From: Halobacillus shinanisalinarum
GTDB taxonomy: Bacteria; Bacillota; Bacilli; Bacillales; Halobacillaceae
Reading direction: 5' to 3'
NCBI RefSeq assembly: GCF_022919835.1
Contig: NZ_CP095074.1
Location: 1,550,001 to 1,614,000 of the forward strand
DNA: 64,000 nucleotides
This document shows positions 18,444-27,029 of the stretch, piece by piece. Within the stretch, counting starts at the first letter, position 1, and each line of letters begins with the position of its first letter. Under the pieces are notes generated by a model, which worked only from the letters and a program-made list of their open reading frames with translations, made no database searches and was not told where the DNA came from. Made by a program: the position numbers and the translations under genes.

Positions 18444-19070
18444 TTAATTTTCTAAAGTCTGCATTAAGGTGTAGAAATATTTTGCATCACCAGTATTAAA
18501 GTAGTTGTACCATGCCTCAAGGGTATCTTCAGAAAATACACCTAACTTCTCTAATACAATTCTAGCGAAAAGCAATCCACCTGCTGAACTACCTGTAATC
18601 AAACCTCCATCCGCAATTGCCTTCACATTTTTATAATATTGCTCACCTTTATAATTTGGACATACCATTTTAAGGAATTCAAGACTATTGCTAGTGTGAA
18701 TACGTGCGTCCAATACTCCGACTTCGGCAAGAGTAGTTGTTGCTCCACATATTGCAGCGACTGTTGCCCCACATTCTAACAATTCCATAGCCTTTTCAAT
18801 AATCGGAGTATGCTTCTGATCATCCCAAGTATCTGCTCCAGGTAACAATAAAACAGCTGAAGGCTCAGAAATAATTTCATCATCAGTTATGTCAGGCGTA
18901 ACTGTTAAACCACCCATCGTTGTTATGGATTCCATTGTTGGACCCACAGTTTTCACAGAAACATTAGAACTCTGCTTTTTAAAGTATCGTCTGGAATGAA
19001 GTTCTGCCGTCACATATCCAAATTCCCAATCTGATAATCCATCCAACACGTAATTGTAAACGTTAATCAT
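18444..19070 (-). CDS. DJ-1/PfpI family protein
   Basis: This 208-residue protein has the class I glutamine-amidotransferase-like fold. The nucleophile elbow is AAICGATTTLAEVGVLD (Cys around residue 109); upstream is LLLPGADTWDD and downstream ITGSSAGG. This subgroup, close to YdeA/PfpI-like proteins, is assigned glyoxalase-, deglycase- or hydrolase-like stress roles, but substrates are generally unknown. GGAGGGGAT before the ATG supports the start. Repeats of one family flank it on both sides, so it looks like the first cassette of the array. Confidence 0.86.
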   Translation of the reverse strand: MINVYNYVLDGLSDWEFGYVTAELHSRRYFKKQSSNVSVKTVGPTMESITTMGGLTVTPDITDDEIISEPSAVLLLPGADTWDDQKHTPIIEKAMELLECGATVAAICGATTTLAEVGVLDARIHTSNSLEFLKMVCPNYKGEQYYKNVKAIADGGLITGSSAGGLLFARIVLEKLGVFSEDTLEAWYNYFNTGDAKYFYTLMQTLEN

Positions 19071-19107
19071 GATATCCCCTCCTTGACAACCGCTGTCAAA
19101 TACATTT

Positions 19108-19168
19108 CTTATTCCGTTCTTGTGCCCATTCGTATTATAAGGTCAACCAGTAAATAACTGGCTGACCT
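19108..19168 (+). repeat. array repeat, copy 2, with AGGTCA hairpin
   Basis: CTTATTCCGTTCTTGTGCCC followed by a hairpin in which AGGTCAACCAGT pairs with ACTGGCTGACCT. The TTATTC...GTGCCCATTCG...ATTATAAGGTCA order matches copy 1 with substitutions. It lies between the DJ-1 start codon and the 3' end of the next gene upstream. Confidence 0.58.
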
Positions 19169-19244
19169 ATTTTTCATATTATGGAATATAGTCTATTTTT
19201 CAATAACGATTTACTTTCATCTTCTAATTGCTTTTGCGTAACGT

Positions 19245-20504
19245 TCAATTTTGTTTTTCTTCAGCTTCCCTTTTTGCTTGGGCTGCTTTTTTCTTTTCTT
19301 CAACTGCCTCTTCCTTCTCTTCCTCTGCTTCTTTCTTCTCTTCTTCTGATTCCTTAATCTTTTTATAACGCTGGCGCTGTCGGTAGCCATATGTGGAAGC
19401 CAGGACGACCTCTTCATTTTCAAGGGCAGACCCTAGCGCGCCGATAATGGTAGATATACTTGTCGCCGTCCAAGCAATGTAGAAGTAGTTGATATACCCT
19501 ATACTTCCGGATAGCTGAGATTCCAGCATACCTATTGGAATCAGGAGGATGACGGCGACAGAAAACAGGAGGAATAATATGAAATAATACATGGTAACTG
19601 TGAAAAACAGTGTAAAAAAAGTCGCAGCATTGTATAACTTTCTTAAATAATCGGTCTCTCCATCAGCCTTTCTTTCCCATAACCGGTGCACCAGAATGAT
19701 CCAAACGACCATGGCCAATATAGAAATGACCGAAAGCATGAACATTCGCCATGTGCTGTAATTATTACTGAGCTGCCATAATGTCGGAAAAACAAGGGCG
19801 TACGAACCTGTAGTAAACGCAATAATGATGACCTTCATAAAAGCTGGAAACATAGCCCATGGACGGTTAGCACGCACCATCCCCGTCAAAATTCGTAAGG
19901 CACCGCTCACTCGTGACTTTATGGTGAATCGAACATCGATCTTCGATTCATGCTCTGCCGGCGTTTCCCGCTGAATGGGAGACAGAAGCTCAAATGCCCG
20001 TTTCCCGACTAGCCTCGTAGATTTTTTATTTTTCAACTCTTCGTGTTTGTCACTGTCTTTAGCCTGAATTCGCTGTTCTGCCTGCTCCCGGTCCTCTTCT
20101 GAACTTCCATAGTACATCTCATTCACTAATTGTAAAATCGCTTCCCGTATGCGTTTGTACATCGGGGTAGACCCAAGACCGGGAAGGCTGATCAAGGCGA
20201 CATTCTCCTCTTCATACGCCTCGGCGACAATCGGCTTCTTTCCTTTGAATAACGGTAAATCAGTGAGGCAGACCGCAAAATCCCATTCCTTATTTCTCCT
20301 TTTATCTAAGGTGGACTCCAGTACTTCCAATGAATTTTTCGTTCCCCCAGTTAGAGCGTCCTCTATATATTCCACGTTCCATTTGTATTTCTCACTCACA
20401 TAATAATTGAGCAAATCAGGTAGTTCACTTTTTAAATCTTTTCCTAATTTATTCGGGTATCCCGGTGCTGTAATTAATCCTAACATTTTGGTTGATTTGC
20501 TCAT
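19245..20504 (-). CDS. uncharacterised membrane protein with N-terminal soluble domain and C-terminal coiled coil
   Basis: This 419-residue protein starts with a soluble domain (LGLITAPGYPNKL, DFAVCLTDLPLF, ALISLPGLG) that has the alternating strand/helix look of a Rossmann-like fold. Four or five hydrophobic segments follow at about residues 215-360. The tail of some 45 residues is almost only Lys, Glu, Ala and Arg and should form a charged coiled coil in the cytoplasm. Relatives in Firmicutes and Actinobacteria are sometimes annotated as methylene-tetrahydrofolate dehydrogenase, which the motifs do not support. CAGGAGAGGTG precedes the ATG. Its function is unknown. Confidence 0.78.
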   Translation of the reverse strand: MSKSTKMLGLITAPGYPNKLGKDLKSELPDLLNYYVSEKYKWNVEYIEDALTGGTKNSLEVLESTLDKRRNKEWDFAVCLTDLPLFKGKKPIVAEAYEEENVALISLPGLGSTPMYKRIREAILQLVNEMYYGSSEEDREQAEQRIQAKDSDKHEELKNKKSTRLVGKRAFELLSPIQRETPAEHESKIDVRFTIKSRVSGALRILTGMVRANRPWAMFPAFMKVIIIAFTTGSYALVFPTLWQLSNNYSTWRMFMLSVISILAMVVWIILVHRLWERKADGETDYLRKLYNAATFFTLFFTVTMYYFILFLLFSVAVILLIPIGMLESQLSGSIGYINYFYIAWTATSISTIIGALGSALENEEVVLASTYGYRQRQRYKKIKESEEEKKEAEEEKEEAVEEKKKAAQAKREAEEKQN

Positions 20505-20535
20505 ATCTTCACCTCTCCTGCAACTATCAATTATT

Positions 20536-21126
20536 TTATACTATATAAGCCCCATGACTCAAAAGGGCTTTACTGTCAATCACTGCTTGCAAGCCTGCAT
20601 AGACCTTTTCATTGAATTGAATCCCTAAATTTACCATGGTTTGGGCAACTTCAGGTCTTACTCCACTGAGCACGGCTTCGGCCCCAATGAGTTTTAAGGA
20701 GTCCATTACTTTAAAAATTTGCGCAGCAACCATCGTATCAATGATACTAACCCCCGACAGGTCTAAGATTAAACATTTTAATTTCATTTCAGAACATTTA
20801 TCTAAAGCATTAAACATAAGATGTTGAGCACGATTGGTATCAATTTCCCCAATGACAGGGATAATACCTGTATCTTTTGTAAGCTGTACGACAGGAACTG
20901 ATAACTCATCAATGGCGTATTTAGCTGTTTCAATACTCTGGTGATCCCTCATATAGGAACGACTAACGATCTGTACGGCTTGGTCCATGATCATATTAAA
21001 TTCTCTAACGATGTTATAGAATTCCTTCAATGACATGTCTTGTTCAATCGCTACATCTCGAATGATATCACCGATAACATTCCGGTAATAATAAATTTGA
21101 GAAATTAGGCTTTTTTCATTGCTCCA
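20536..21126 (-). pseudogene. RsbR-type STAS protein, 5' end lost at a repeat
   Basis: The C-terminal STAS domain is complete: VVQLTKDTGIIPVIGEIDTNR, LDLSGVSIIDTMVA with the phosphorylatable Ser/Thr region, and LSGVRPEVAQTMV. RsbR paralogues are about 270 residues and form the stressosome with RsbS and RsbT. Here the N-terminal globin-like sensor half is missing. The frame is open upstream of the first ATG (21036), reading IYYYRNVIGDIIRDVAIEQD in family style up to 21126, but there is no ribosome site and the frame enters the array repeat at 21118-21150. A recombination at the repeat appears to have removed the 5' half. Confidence 0.72.
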
Positions 21127-21150
21127 CTAAAGCGCCCTTTAGCTGAAGAA
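21118..21150 (+). repeat. array repeat, copy 3
   Basis: TTGCTCCACTAAAGCGCCCT followed by TTAGCTGAAG aligns with the TTATTCCAGATAAGCGCCC...CGGAAC pattern of the other copies. It overlaps the broken 5' end of the RsbR-type gene and lies about 70 bases upstream of the HAD gene. Confidence 0.6.
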
Positions 21151-21217
21151 AATGTAATGTGCCTTTTAGAAAAAGGTGATAGAATGAAAGGGATTTTCAA
21201 ATTCATAGGGGGATAAC

Positions 21218-21880
21218 ATGACTTTAAGATATAAATGTTTAATACTTGACCACGATGACACAGCAGTAAAAAGTACACCTGATATACATTATCCATCCTT
21301 TGTTCAAGCTTTAAAAGAGTTAAGACCTAATGATAAATCCATTACATTTGAAGAATTCGTTGGATACTGTTTTAATCCAGGGTTTTCTTCTTTATGTAAG
21401 GACATTATTCAATTCACAGAAATGGAACAACAACATCAGCAGGAAATATGGAAAAAGTACACCGAATCAACGGTACCAGATTTTTATGAGATGTTTCCTG
21501 AAACCATTCAAGAATTTAAGAAACAAGGTGGTATCGTGACTGTTGTTTCCCATTCAGAAAGAAGCCGAATTGAAAGAGACTACTCAGTACATTGCGGGTT
21601 TTTACCTGACGCAATCTTCGGCTGGGAACTTGAAGACCATCAGAGAAAGCCACATCCTTACCCGATCAAACAAATTTTAACCCGTTTTGATCTTCAAGAA
21701 ACAGATGCCCTTGTGCTAGATGATCTTAAGCCAGGAATGTTGATGGCCAAAAGTTGCAACTTAGATTTTGCAGCTGCCGGATGGTCTCACAGTATCCCTG
21801 AAATAAAGCAATGGATGAAAGCAGAGTCTAATTATTACTTTGAAACAGTAAAGGATTTTAAAGATTTCATTTTCTTATAA
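21218..21880 (+). CDS. HAD-superfamily hydrolase
   Basis: The 220-residue protein has the four haloacid dehalogenase motifs: DHDDTAV (motif I with nucleophile Asp), VVSHSER (motif II Ser), a Lys in QRKPHPYP, and LVLDDLKPG (motif IV acidic pair). The cap domain between motifs I and II has the size of the phosphoglycolate-phosphatase-like group. It most likely removes phosphate from a small metabolite. It is the only plus-strand gene of the 18-29.6 kb array and is bordered by array repeats on both sides. AGGGGGATAAC precedes the ATG. Confidence 0.85.
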   Translation: MTLRYKCLILDHDDTAVKSTPDIHYPSFVQALKELRPNDKSITFEEFVGYCFNPGFSSLCKDIIQFTEMEQQHQQEIWKKYTESTVPDFYEMFPETIQEFKKQGGIVTVVSHSERSRIERDYSVHCGFLPDAIFGWELEDHQRKPHPYPIKQILTRFDLQETDALVLDDLKPGMLMAKSCNLDFAAAGWSHSIPEIKQWMKAESNYYFETVKDFKDFIFL

Positions 21881-21944
21881 TTAATTTTGGGTAGGAAGTC
21901 TTGTATAACTATCCTGCCCTAAAGCTGAATAAAAACAGCAAAAC

Positions 21945-21995
21945 GGACTGCACTTAGACAGTCCGTTATTCGAAAAACGCGCCCTTTAGCAGAAA
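21945..21995 (+). repeat. array hairpin repeat, copy 4
   Basis: GGACTG-8-CAGTCC hairpin followed by GTTATTCGAAAAACGCGCCC and TTTAGCAGAA. It is the best link between the hairpin form (copy 1) and the GCGCCC form. It lies 3' of the HAD gene on plus and 3' of the lipoprotein gene on minus. Confidence 0.68.
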
Positions 21996-22071
21996 ACTTG
22001 ATTTCAAGATAATCTTAAAAGACATAATACTGTTCTCCTACTATTGAGCCCTCATGTTAACAAGCAGAGAA

Positions 22072-22096
22072 CTTCTATTAGCTGGTATTGTGGAAC
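22072..22096 (+). repeat. TTAGCTGGTAT repeat, copy 1 of 3
   Basis: CTTCTATTAGCTGGTATTGT continuing GGAAC; near-identical blocks are at 23161-23185 and 30152-30175. Here and at 23161 it closes a unit that begins with GCGCCC...AGAA(A/G)ACTTGATTTCAAGATAA, so the repeat unit is longer than the hairpin alone. Confidence 0.6.
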
Positions 22097-22166
22097 TATT
22101 CTTAACTTACTTTCAATCGAATTATGACGAGTTTAGTGATAACTGCCTCGAAAGGTGGCTTTCTAA

Positions 22167-22598
22167 TCAATTATTTTTTAACTTCTTGATTATATCTTTG
22201 TTTGGTACCGGTTTATAAGCAGGTGGTTCTTCACCATTTCCACACGGCTCTAGATGTGTAAACATAAAATTTTCATGTTCATATATAAACTTCACATCTT
22301 TTTTATCAACTTTGCCCAAATGCTCATCGGCCGCATCCAAAGTCCCCATAAAACGTGGATCTGGTCCTACAATCAATTCTTTCAGCATTTCAGGGTGTTT
22401 TTTAAGATACGTTTTAATATCCTCTGGAAGATTATCGTAAACCCCTATATGGTGAGGTATGCCGTTTTTCATTATCTTGTTGACCTTTTCGCTGTTGATC
22501 TTCGGATCTTTCTCCGGCGCCACTTTCGTTGCTCCGTCGCTGCAAGCGGACAGTAGAACCAAAACGCTTACTCCAACGATTATCACTAAGTTTCTCAC
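22167..22598 (-). CDS. small lipoprotein of unknown function
   Basis: This 143-residue product starts at GTG after AAAGGAGAG. MRNLVIIVGVSVLVLLSAC is a clear lipoprotein signal with cysteine at residue 19. The mature part is hydrophilic, Lys- and Pro-rich, without a domain I know; it has HPEMLKELIVGPDPRFMG and a single further Cys near the end. It should be anchored to the outer face of the membrane. It stands alone between array repeats. Confidence 0.72.
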   Translation of the reverse strand: MRNLVIIVGVSVLVLLSACSDGATKVAPEKDPKINSEKVNKIMKNGIPHHIGVYDNLPEDIKTYLKKHPEMLKELIVGPDPRFMGTLDAADEHLGKVDKKDVKFIYEHENFMFTHLEPCGNGEEPPAYKPVPNKDIIKKLKNN

Positions 22599-22707
22599 TA
22601 TGTACTCTCCTTTATAGTTTAACTAGGTAAATCTTAACATGGGTTTTTTTGTGTTTCATCACCATGCGAAGTTATGAGGGTTATGTCGCCCTTATCACAA
22701 AGAAAGA

Positions 22708-22740
22708 GCGCAAGTCTTATTCCAGATTTGCGCCCTTTCA
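22708..22740 (+). repeat. array hairpin repeat, copy 5
   Basis: GCGCAA pairs with TTGCGC around GTCTTATTCCAGAT and is followed by CCTTTCATGAA. It lies on the 3' side of the 92-residue membrane protein gene, about 36 bases from its stop. Confidence 0.68.
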
Positions 22741-22775
22741 TGAATATCTTAAATCTAGGAAATACGAAAAAAATT

Positions 22776-23054
22776 TTATTGCATTATTGCCGGAGGGTTA
22801 CCACCTTCACCAAAAAAATATGCGAATACTGTAAAACTTAATATAAGAACTGCAATAATAATAACTGCTATAGATAAGGTTGGCATTCGATCGTTTTTGA
22901 ACGAATGAAGACCAACAATTAAACTTGATAATCCTAACATTAGGCAAATAACAGCACCAGTAACACTATTCATTTTTGGTAGAAGAGCTCCAAAGAATAA
23001 GATTAAGAAAAATCCTTGTAGACCTATTCCAATCCAAGGGAAACTTCGAACCAT
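22776..23054 (-). CDS. small membrane protein
   Basis: The 92-residue product has three hydrophobic segments (residues about 8-27, 32-50 and 60-82) joined by short loops with HSFKNDRMP between the second and third. It resembles the small DUF3953-like membrane proteins of bacilli, but I cannot name the family with confidence. AAAGGAAGTGACC precedes the ATG. It is a single-gene unit with an array repeat after its stop. Confidence 0.65.
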   Translation of the reverse strand: MVRSFPWIGIGLQGFFLILFFGALLPKMNSVTGAVICLMLGLSSLIVGLHSFKNDRMPTLSIAVIIIAVLILSFTVFAYFFGEGGNPPAIMQ

Positions 23055-23087
23055 TACTGGGTCACTTCCTTTTTAAACATCGCTAAC

Positions 23088-23121
23088 TCTTAATTCCACA
23101 AACGCGCCCTTATACAGAAGA
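23088..23121 (+). repeat. array repeat, copy 6
   Basis: CTTAATTCCACAAACGCGCC followed by CTTATACAGAAGAC, then ACTTGATTTCAAGATAA as after copy 4. It lies 3' of the CatA gene but over 500 bases away, and just 5' of the small membrane protein gene. Confidence 0.6.
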
Positions 23122-23160
23122 CTTGATTTCAAGATAAATTATCTAAGAATGAGCATCAAG

Positions 23161-23185
23161 CTTCTATTAGCTGGTATAGTGGAAC
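23161..23185 (+). repeat. TTAGCTGGTAT repeat, copy 2 of 3
   Basis: CTTCTATTAGCTGGTATAGT continuing GGAAC, 23 of 25 identical to the block at 22072. It is placed after array copy 6 in the same order and orientation as the block at 22072 after copy 4. Confidence 0.6.
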
Positions 23186-23344
23186 AAGCATTTTTGTTAG
23201 AAGCCATATTTTAATTCTTTCTGTCTACTTAGGCGACAAACAATTCCATATAAATTCTATGCTTAAAGCCTTTCATTTTTGAAAAACTTTCTTTTTTTCG
23301 CTTGGACTCTGTAACACCCATTTATATAATCGATAAGAATCTCA

Positions 23345-23434
23345 TTATGTACACGCATTAAATTCGACACCTTTATAAGCATCTTCTGTACCTTGAACTT
23401 CTCTAAATGCTCTAACTTCAATTTCTAGTTTTAT
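23345..23434 (-). pseudogene. 29-residue remnant behind a good ribosome site
   Basis: GGGAGGTGAAAAT is followed by ATA where ATG would be expected, then KLEIEVRAFREVQGTEDAYK and a stop after a few more residues. The peptide looks like the first strand and helix of a larger protein. It is probably the 5' end of a lost gene with a damaged start codon. The rest of 23186-23639 shows no gene. Confidence 0.3.
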
Positions 23435-23639
23435 ATTTTCACCTCCCTCAAAACTATTAATATATTTACCAATTAACCTCCAAAATGTTTCTTAGGAAAT
23501 GCAAACTATGCACCTGTATGGGGAAAATGCACTTTTCTAAACCCCTGATAAAATAGCGTTCAAAGAAGTAAATTATAAAAACGTTTATAGCGAGAGCACA
23601 CTCCAGTTACTTGCCCTACAGCCCTATTTCTCCTAAAAG

Positions 23640-24272
23640 TTAGCGGTTCATTTCACGTTGCAGTATTTCAAAAAATAACGTCACATGATAGCCATCTACT
23701 GTTGCATGATGAACCTTAATATTCACTGGCATCAGCAACTGTGAACCAACTTTTTCGTACTTTCCACTGGTAATCATTGGTGTTAGTTTATTTTTGTTAG
23801 CTCCTGGTTGAGATGAAAAATGTTCAAAATGCATCCAAGGAATTGATGAAATATTAACCACGTTGGGTGGAACAACTCCCATTGGTGCGATATCTGTTGT
23901 GTTTGCATACTCTTTTATAAGCTTTTTGTACTCACGGTCAACTGATTTGTAATCTGTTAATCCTTCCAACCATAAACTATAAAATAATTCTGTTTCTTGA
24001 TTAAAGTTCGTAAACGTTGGTACTAATTCTTGCCATTCTACTAATTGCTTATCTATGTGGGCATACCTCATATTCGGAATCTTGTTAACCGATCTAGTCA
24101 AATTAAAAATAGAGTAAGCATAAAAACTTATAGATTCGTCTTTGCATTTTTTAACTGCTCGAGTAACATCAATTTTTACTGTCATTTCAAACGTTGTGTC
24201 TGTCGCCATAAAATAATCATAATAGTTTCTTCTTGGAAAACTTTCTAAATCAATGACTTGATAAGTTGTCAC
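23640..24272 (-). CDS. type A chloramphenicol acetyltransferase-like protein
   Basis: This 210-residue CatA-family protein begins FPRRNYYDYFM (family: R..F.YF) and ends with the catalytic segment KVHHATVDGYHVTLFFE, where the second His of HHATVDGYH corresponds to the general base of CAT (usual form HHAVCDGFH). The Cys-to-Val change at the inner position is seen in divergent chromosomal members. Trimeric CAT acetylates chloramphenicol from acetyl-CoA; whether this chromosomal copy confers resistance cannot be told. GTG is the start, behind GAGAGGTTG. It is one of several resistance-like genes in the array. Confidence 0.85.
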   Translation of the reverse strand: MTTYQVIDLESFPRRNYYDYFMATDTTFEMTVKIDVTRAVKKCKDESISFYAYSIFNLTRSVNKIPNMRYAHIDKQLVEWQELVPTFTNFNQETELFYSLWLEGLTDYKSVDREYKKLIKEYANTTDIAPMGVVPPNVVNISSIPWMHFEHFSSQPGANKNKLTPMITSGKYEKVGSQLLMPVNIKVHHATVDGYHVTLFFEILQREMNR

Positions 24273-24322
24273 CTATTTCAACCTCTCATTTAATATATTC
24301 AATTATAATATCACTACATTGT

Positions 24323-24354
24323 TGGTAAGACAGCATTTTAGCGCTGTCTTACCA
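24323..24354. terminator. 12-bp-stem hairpin between the pentapeptide and cat genes
   Basis: TGGTAAGACAGC pairs with GCTGTCTTACCA across an 8-base loop, with no T run on either side. It lies 50 bases upstream of the cat start and 130 bases past the pentapeptide gene stop. It could be a terminator or a cat leader structure; it is not a member of the GCGCCC family. Confidence 0.5.
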
Positions 24355-24486
24355 GCTACAGCATGTATAAAACTTTGCATAAATATCATCAAAATTTAAT
24401 TTTGCCTTTTATGATAAACAAAGCCTTCATAAGTCATTTTAAGCCACTTAAGATCAAAATACGAAGTTAAAGAGGATTAAACGGTA

Positions 24487-25125
24487 TCAATACTGTCGAA
24501 TTTTCAGACCTAATAACGAAGCAAATTGTATCGCTTGAGACGTTGATACTATACATCCTTTTAAGTTCTCTATTGAAACAGTTAAAGAATCAAAATTGGA
24601 TGAGCTTATATCAATTCCTTTTAATGGTGTCTCTTCAAAGCTCGCGCCATTAAGATTGCATGAAAGAAATTCTACTTTTTTAAGCTTACAGTCAAAAAGG
24701 TCAGCGCTTTCTAACGCTGCATCATCAAAAATCACCTTTTCAAGTTTTGAGTTACCGAACATAACCATATTAAGAATCGATCCCCTAAATCTTGTATTAC
24801 CGATATAAGACTCTGTTAAGTTGCTGCCTAGCAACTTACAATTAAGAAATTCAACTCGATTCATCGAGGCATTACCCAAATTAGCATTGGATAAATCACA
24901 ATTCTTAAAGCGCACATCGGTAAGATCAATCCTGCTAAAGTCGGTATTAACAAAGTTACAGTTTTTGATAACCGTTCGATAAAGTTGTAATCGATCTATG
25001 GACTCGTTATCAAATTGAGAATCTGTAACGAGGTACACTTCAAATTCTGGATCTTCTTCATAAAAAATATCTGTAAATTTTCTCTCCGTTAGATTTTCAG
25101 GGATCTTGGGTGTGTCAATCTTCAC
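24487..25125 (-). CDS. pentapeptide-repeat protein (Qnr-like)
   Basis: From GTG 25125 (AGGTAGGT five bases upstream) the product is 212 residues. Most of it is pentapeptide repeats of the A(D/N)LXX type, e.g. FSRIDLTDVRFKNCDLSNANL and DAALESADLFDCKLKKVEFL, predicting a right-handed quadrilateral beta helix of about eight coils. A C-terminal helix (QAIQFASLLGLKI) is the usual dimerisation end. Proteins of this size and layout include Qnr and MfpA, which mimic DNA and protect gyrase, but many have no known target. It belongs to the single-gene array beside cat. Confidence 0.85.
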   Translation of the reverse strand: MKIDTPKIPENLTERKFTDIFYEEDPEFEVYLVTDSQFDNESIDRLQLYRTVIKNCNFVNTDFSRIDLTDVRFKNCDLSNANLGNASMNRVEFLNCKLLGSNLTESYIGNTRFRGSILNMVMFGNSKLEKVIFDDAALESADLFDCKLKKVEFLSCNLNGASFEETPLKGIDISSSNFDSLTVSIENLKGCIVSTSQAIQFASLLGLKIRQY

Positions 25126-25330
25126 TGTATACCTACCTACTTTCAAAGGAATTTAATTCACTTATAAGGTCTCTGGATACAAACATAAAGGAACACACGT
25201 TCCTTTTCAAGACTTGACCTTTAAGCATTTTCTGATACACAGGATTATCTAGACGAATATCTTAACTGAAGTTGTTTTGAGTTCTAAGAAATACCTTATT
25301 AAGTTAAATGTCCCTTTAATGTAAAAAAGA

Positions 25331-25360
25331 CGCGTTATTCGATAAACGCGCCCCTTTTGA
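25331..25360 (+). repeat. array hairpin repeat, copy 7
   Basis: CGCGTTATTCGATAAACGCG is a near-perfect hairpin followed by CCCCTTTTG. It lies about 80 bases past the stop of the hexapeptide acetyltransferase gene on minus. Confidence 0.66.
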
Positions 25361-25440
25361 TTAAATACATTTCTTTACAATCAAGCTGAGGAAAAATCAC
25401 CATTGTTCAACTGCCTATGTTTTACCCAATCAAATCAAAA

Positions 25441-26022
25441 TCACCTTGAATTATCATTAATGTTTTTTATAGCTTTGGCAGGCACTCCTGCAACCACAGT
25501 ATTCTCTGAGACATCCTTAGTGACAACTGCCCCTGCTGCTATAACAGAATTATCTCCAATAGTCACCCCAGGTAGAATAGTAGCGCTTGACCCAATCCAT
25601 ACATTCTCCCCGATTATGACAGGTGAGGGATATGTTGTGCTTCTTGTTTCTAAAGATAATCCATGATTCAGTGTATTGATCGTGACATTCATACCGATCT
25701 GTGAACCGTTGCCTATACTAATTCCGCCTCGATCTTGGAAGGAGCAACCTGTATTAAGAAATACGTTTTTCCCAATAGTGATGTTTTTGCCGAAGTCCGT
25801 ATAAAATGGCGGAAAACACATAAAAGATGAATCAATTTTGTTACCTGTCAATTCACTAAAAATCTCTACGATTTTCCCTTTAGAATGATAAGATGTATTC
25901 AATTCCATAGTTATTCTTTGGGCTTCAAAACTACATTGAACTAATAGCCCATGTAATTCTTTATCCTCGCCAGAAATTGGGTTTCCTTTTCTACAAAAAT
26001 CTATAAACTCTTTCATATCCAT
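25441..26022 (-). CDS. hexapeptide-repeat acyltransferase (maltose/galactoside O-acetyltransferase type)
   Basis: The 193-residue protein has an N-terminal helical cap as in Maa/LacA (residues 1-60), then left-handed beta-helix repeats from [14 protein letters not shown] to [17 protein letters not shown]. The catalytic His is in INTLNHGLS, and [16 protein letters not shown] forms the acetyl-CoA site. These enzymes transfer acetyl from acetyl-CoA to a sugar or similar acceptor, and the true acceptor is usually unknown. The start is behind AGGTGAT. It stands as a single-gene unit between array repeats. Confidence 0.88.
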   Translation of the reverse strand: MDMKEFIDFCRKGNPISGEDKELHGLLVQCSFEAQRITMELNTSYHSKGKIVEIFSELTGNKIDSSFMCFPPFYTDFGKNITIGKNVFLNTGCSFQDRGGISIGNGSQIGMNVTINTLNHGLSLETRSTTYPSPVIIGENVWIGSSATILPGVTIGDNSVIAAGAVVTKDVSENTVVAGVPAKAIKNINDNSR

Positions 26023-26098
26023 TTTTAAAAATCACCTACCCCTTTTTGCTGGTAATTTAACTACACTTCTGTTATTTGAGATGAATAATCACATCAAT

Positions 26099-26138
26099 GG
26101 ACGCATTTCTTACTCCGCGAAAATGCCCGTTAATTGAA
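26099..26138 (+). repeat. array hairpin repeat, copy 8
   Basis: GGACGCATTT pairs with AAAATGCCC around CTTACTCCGCG and is followed by GTTAATTGAA. It is only 13 bases past the esterase stop codon. Confidence 0.65.
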
Positions 26139-26150
26139 TATTTATTTTAA

Positions 26151-26891
26151 TTACCAAATTAAATTATTTAAAAATGTAAGAATATCTTTGTTCACTTCTT
26201 CGATGTCTGAACCTATTGTCATCAAATGGGTGGAATTAGGATAACCTTTAATCGATTTTTGACTCGATGTAACACTTCGATATACAAAATTTGCACTCTC
26301 TTTGTACAGTAATTCATCTAATTCACCATAAAATATACTGATCGGTGAAGTAATACGAGCTAATTTAGCTATTGTCGCATCAATTAGCTGTTGAAACTCG
26401 ACTAATGAAGCTACAGACATATTTTGAATCTGTGTCATTTCTAGATTTATTTGTTCTCCATTTTTCCCCTCAATTTGTTTGTATCTCTTTGCGTAATGGA
26501 AAACGCGCTCTTGTAATACAGCAACTTCCCGATGGGTTGGGACAGACATTGTCACAACACCATTTACGTTCAACTCTTGTCCAACCTTTAGTGCAAACAC
26601 GCCACCGAGAGAAAGGCCAATCACAGCTATTTTCTTAAAACCTTCGTCTTTCAATAATTGATAGCCATTTAGTACATCTTTCCACCAATCTGAAGGTCCA
26701 TATGTGATAAGTTCTTCTGCTGTTAAACCATGTCCACGATATAACGGTGCATGGCAAGAATATTTATTTTCTTGTAAATATCTCCCTAACTTTTTCATAT
26801 CACTCGTATTGCTAGTAAACGAATGTAATAGTAGTACGGCTTTCTCTCCACCTTTATAGTAAAAAGACTTGGGAGGAACTATTTTCATCAT
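26151..26891 (-). CDS. carboxylesterase/monoacylglycerol-lipase-like alpha/beta hydrolase
   Basis: The 246-residue protein matches the small Est30-type carboxylesterases. It has the LLLHSFTSNTSDM oxyanion strand, the nucleophile elbow VIGLSLGGVFA (Ser about residue 95), an acidic residue in FYGELDELL and the catalytic His in NSTHLMT. The cytoplasmic enzyme hydrolyses short or medium acyl esters. No signal peptide is seen. It is flanked 3' and 5' by array repeats. Confidence 0.88.
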   Translation of the reverse strand: MMKIVPPKSFYYKGGEKAVLLLHSFTSNTSDMKKLGRYLQENKYSCHAPLYRGHGLTAEELITYGPSDWWKDVLNGYQLLKDEGFKKIAVIGLSLGGVFALKVGQELNVNGVVTMSVPTHREVAVLQERVFHYAKRYKQIEGKNGEQINLEMTQIQNMSVASLVEFQQLIDATIAKLARITSPISIFYGELDELLYKESANFVYRSVTSSQKSIKGYPNSTHLMTIGSDIEEVNKDILTFLNNLIW

Positions 26892-27029
26892 TGTTTGAAT
26901 CCCTTTCTTATCTTTATCTGCCCTATAGGTTATATCTCCTCACAATACCATACCAACCTTAACATAAATAACCATTTCGGCTTGGAAGTCTTATTCCATT
27001 ATATGGCCCGATCGTATACATTAATAAAA

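Noticed and set aside
19245..20504. Methylene-tetrahydrofolate dehydrogenase
   Set aside because: This name occurs on relatives, but the protein has several membrane spans, a coiled-coil tail and none of the FolD motifs I know.
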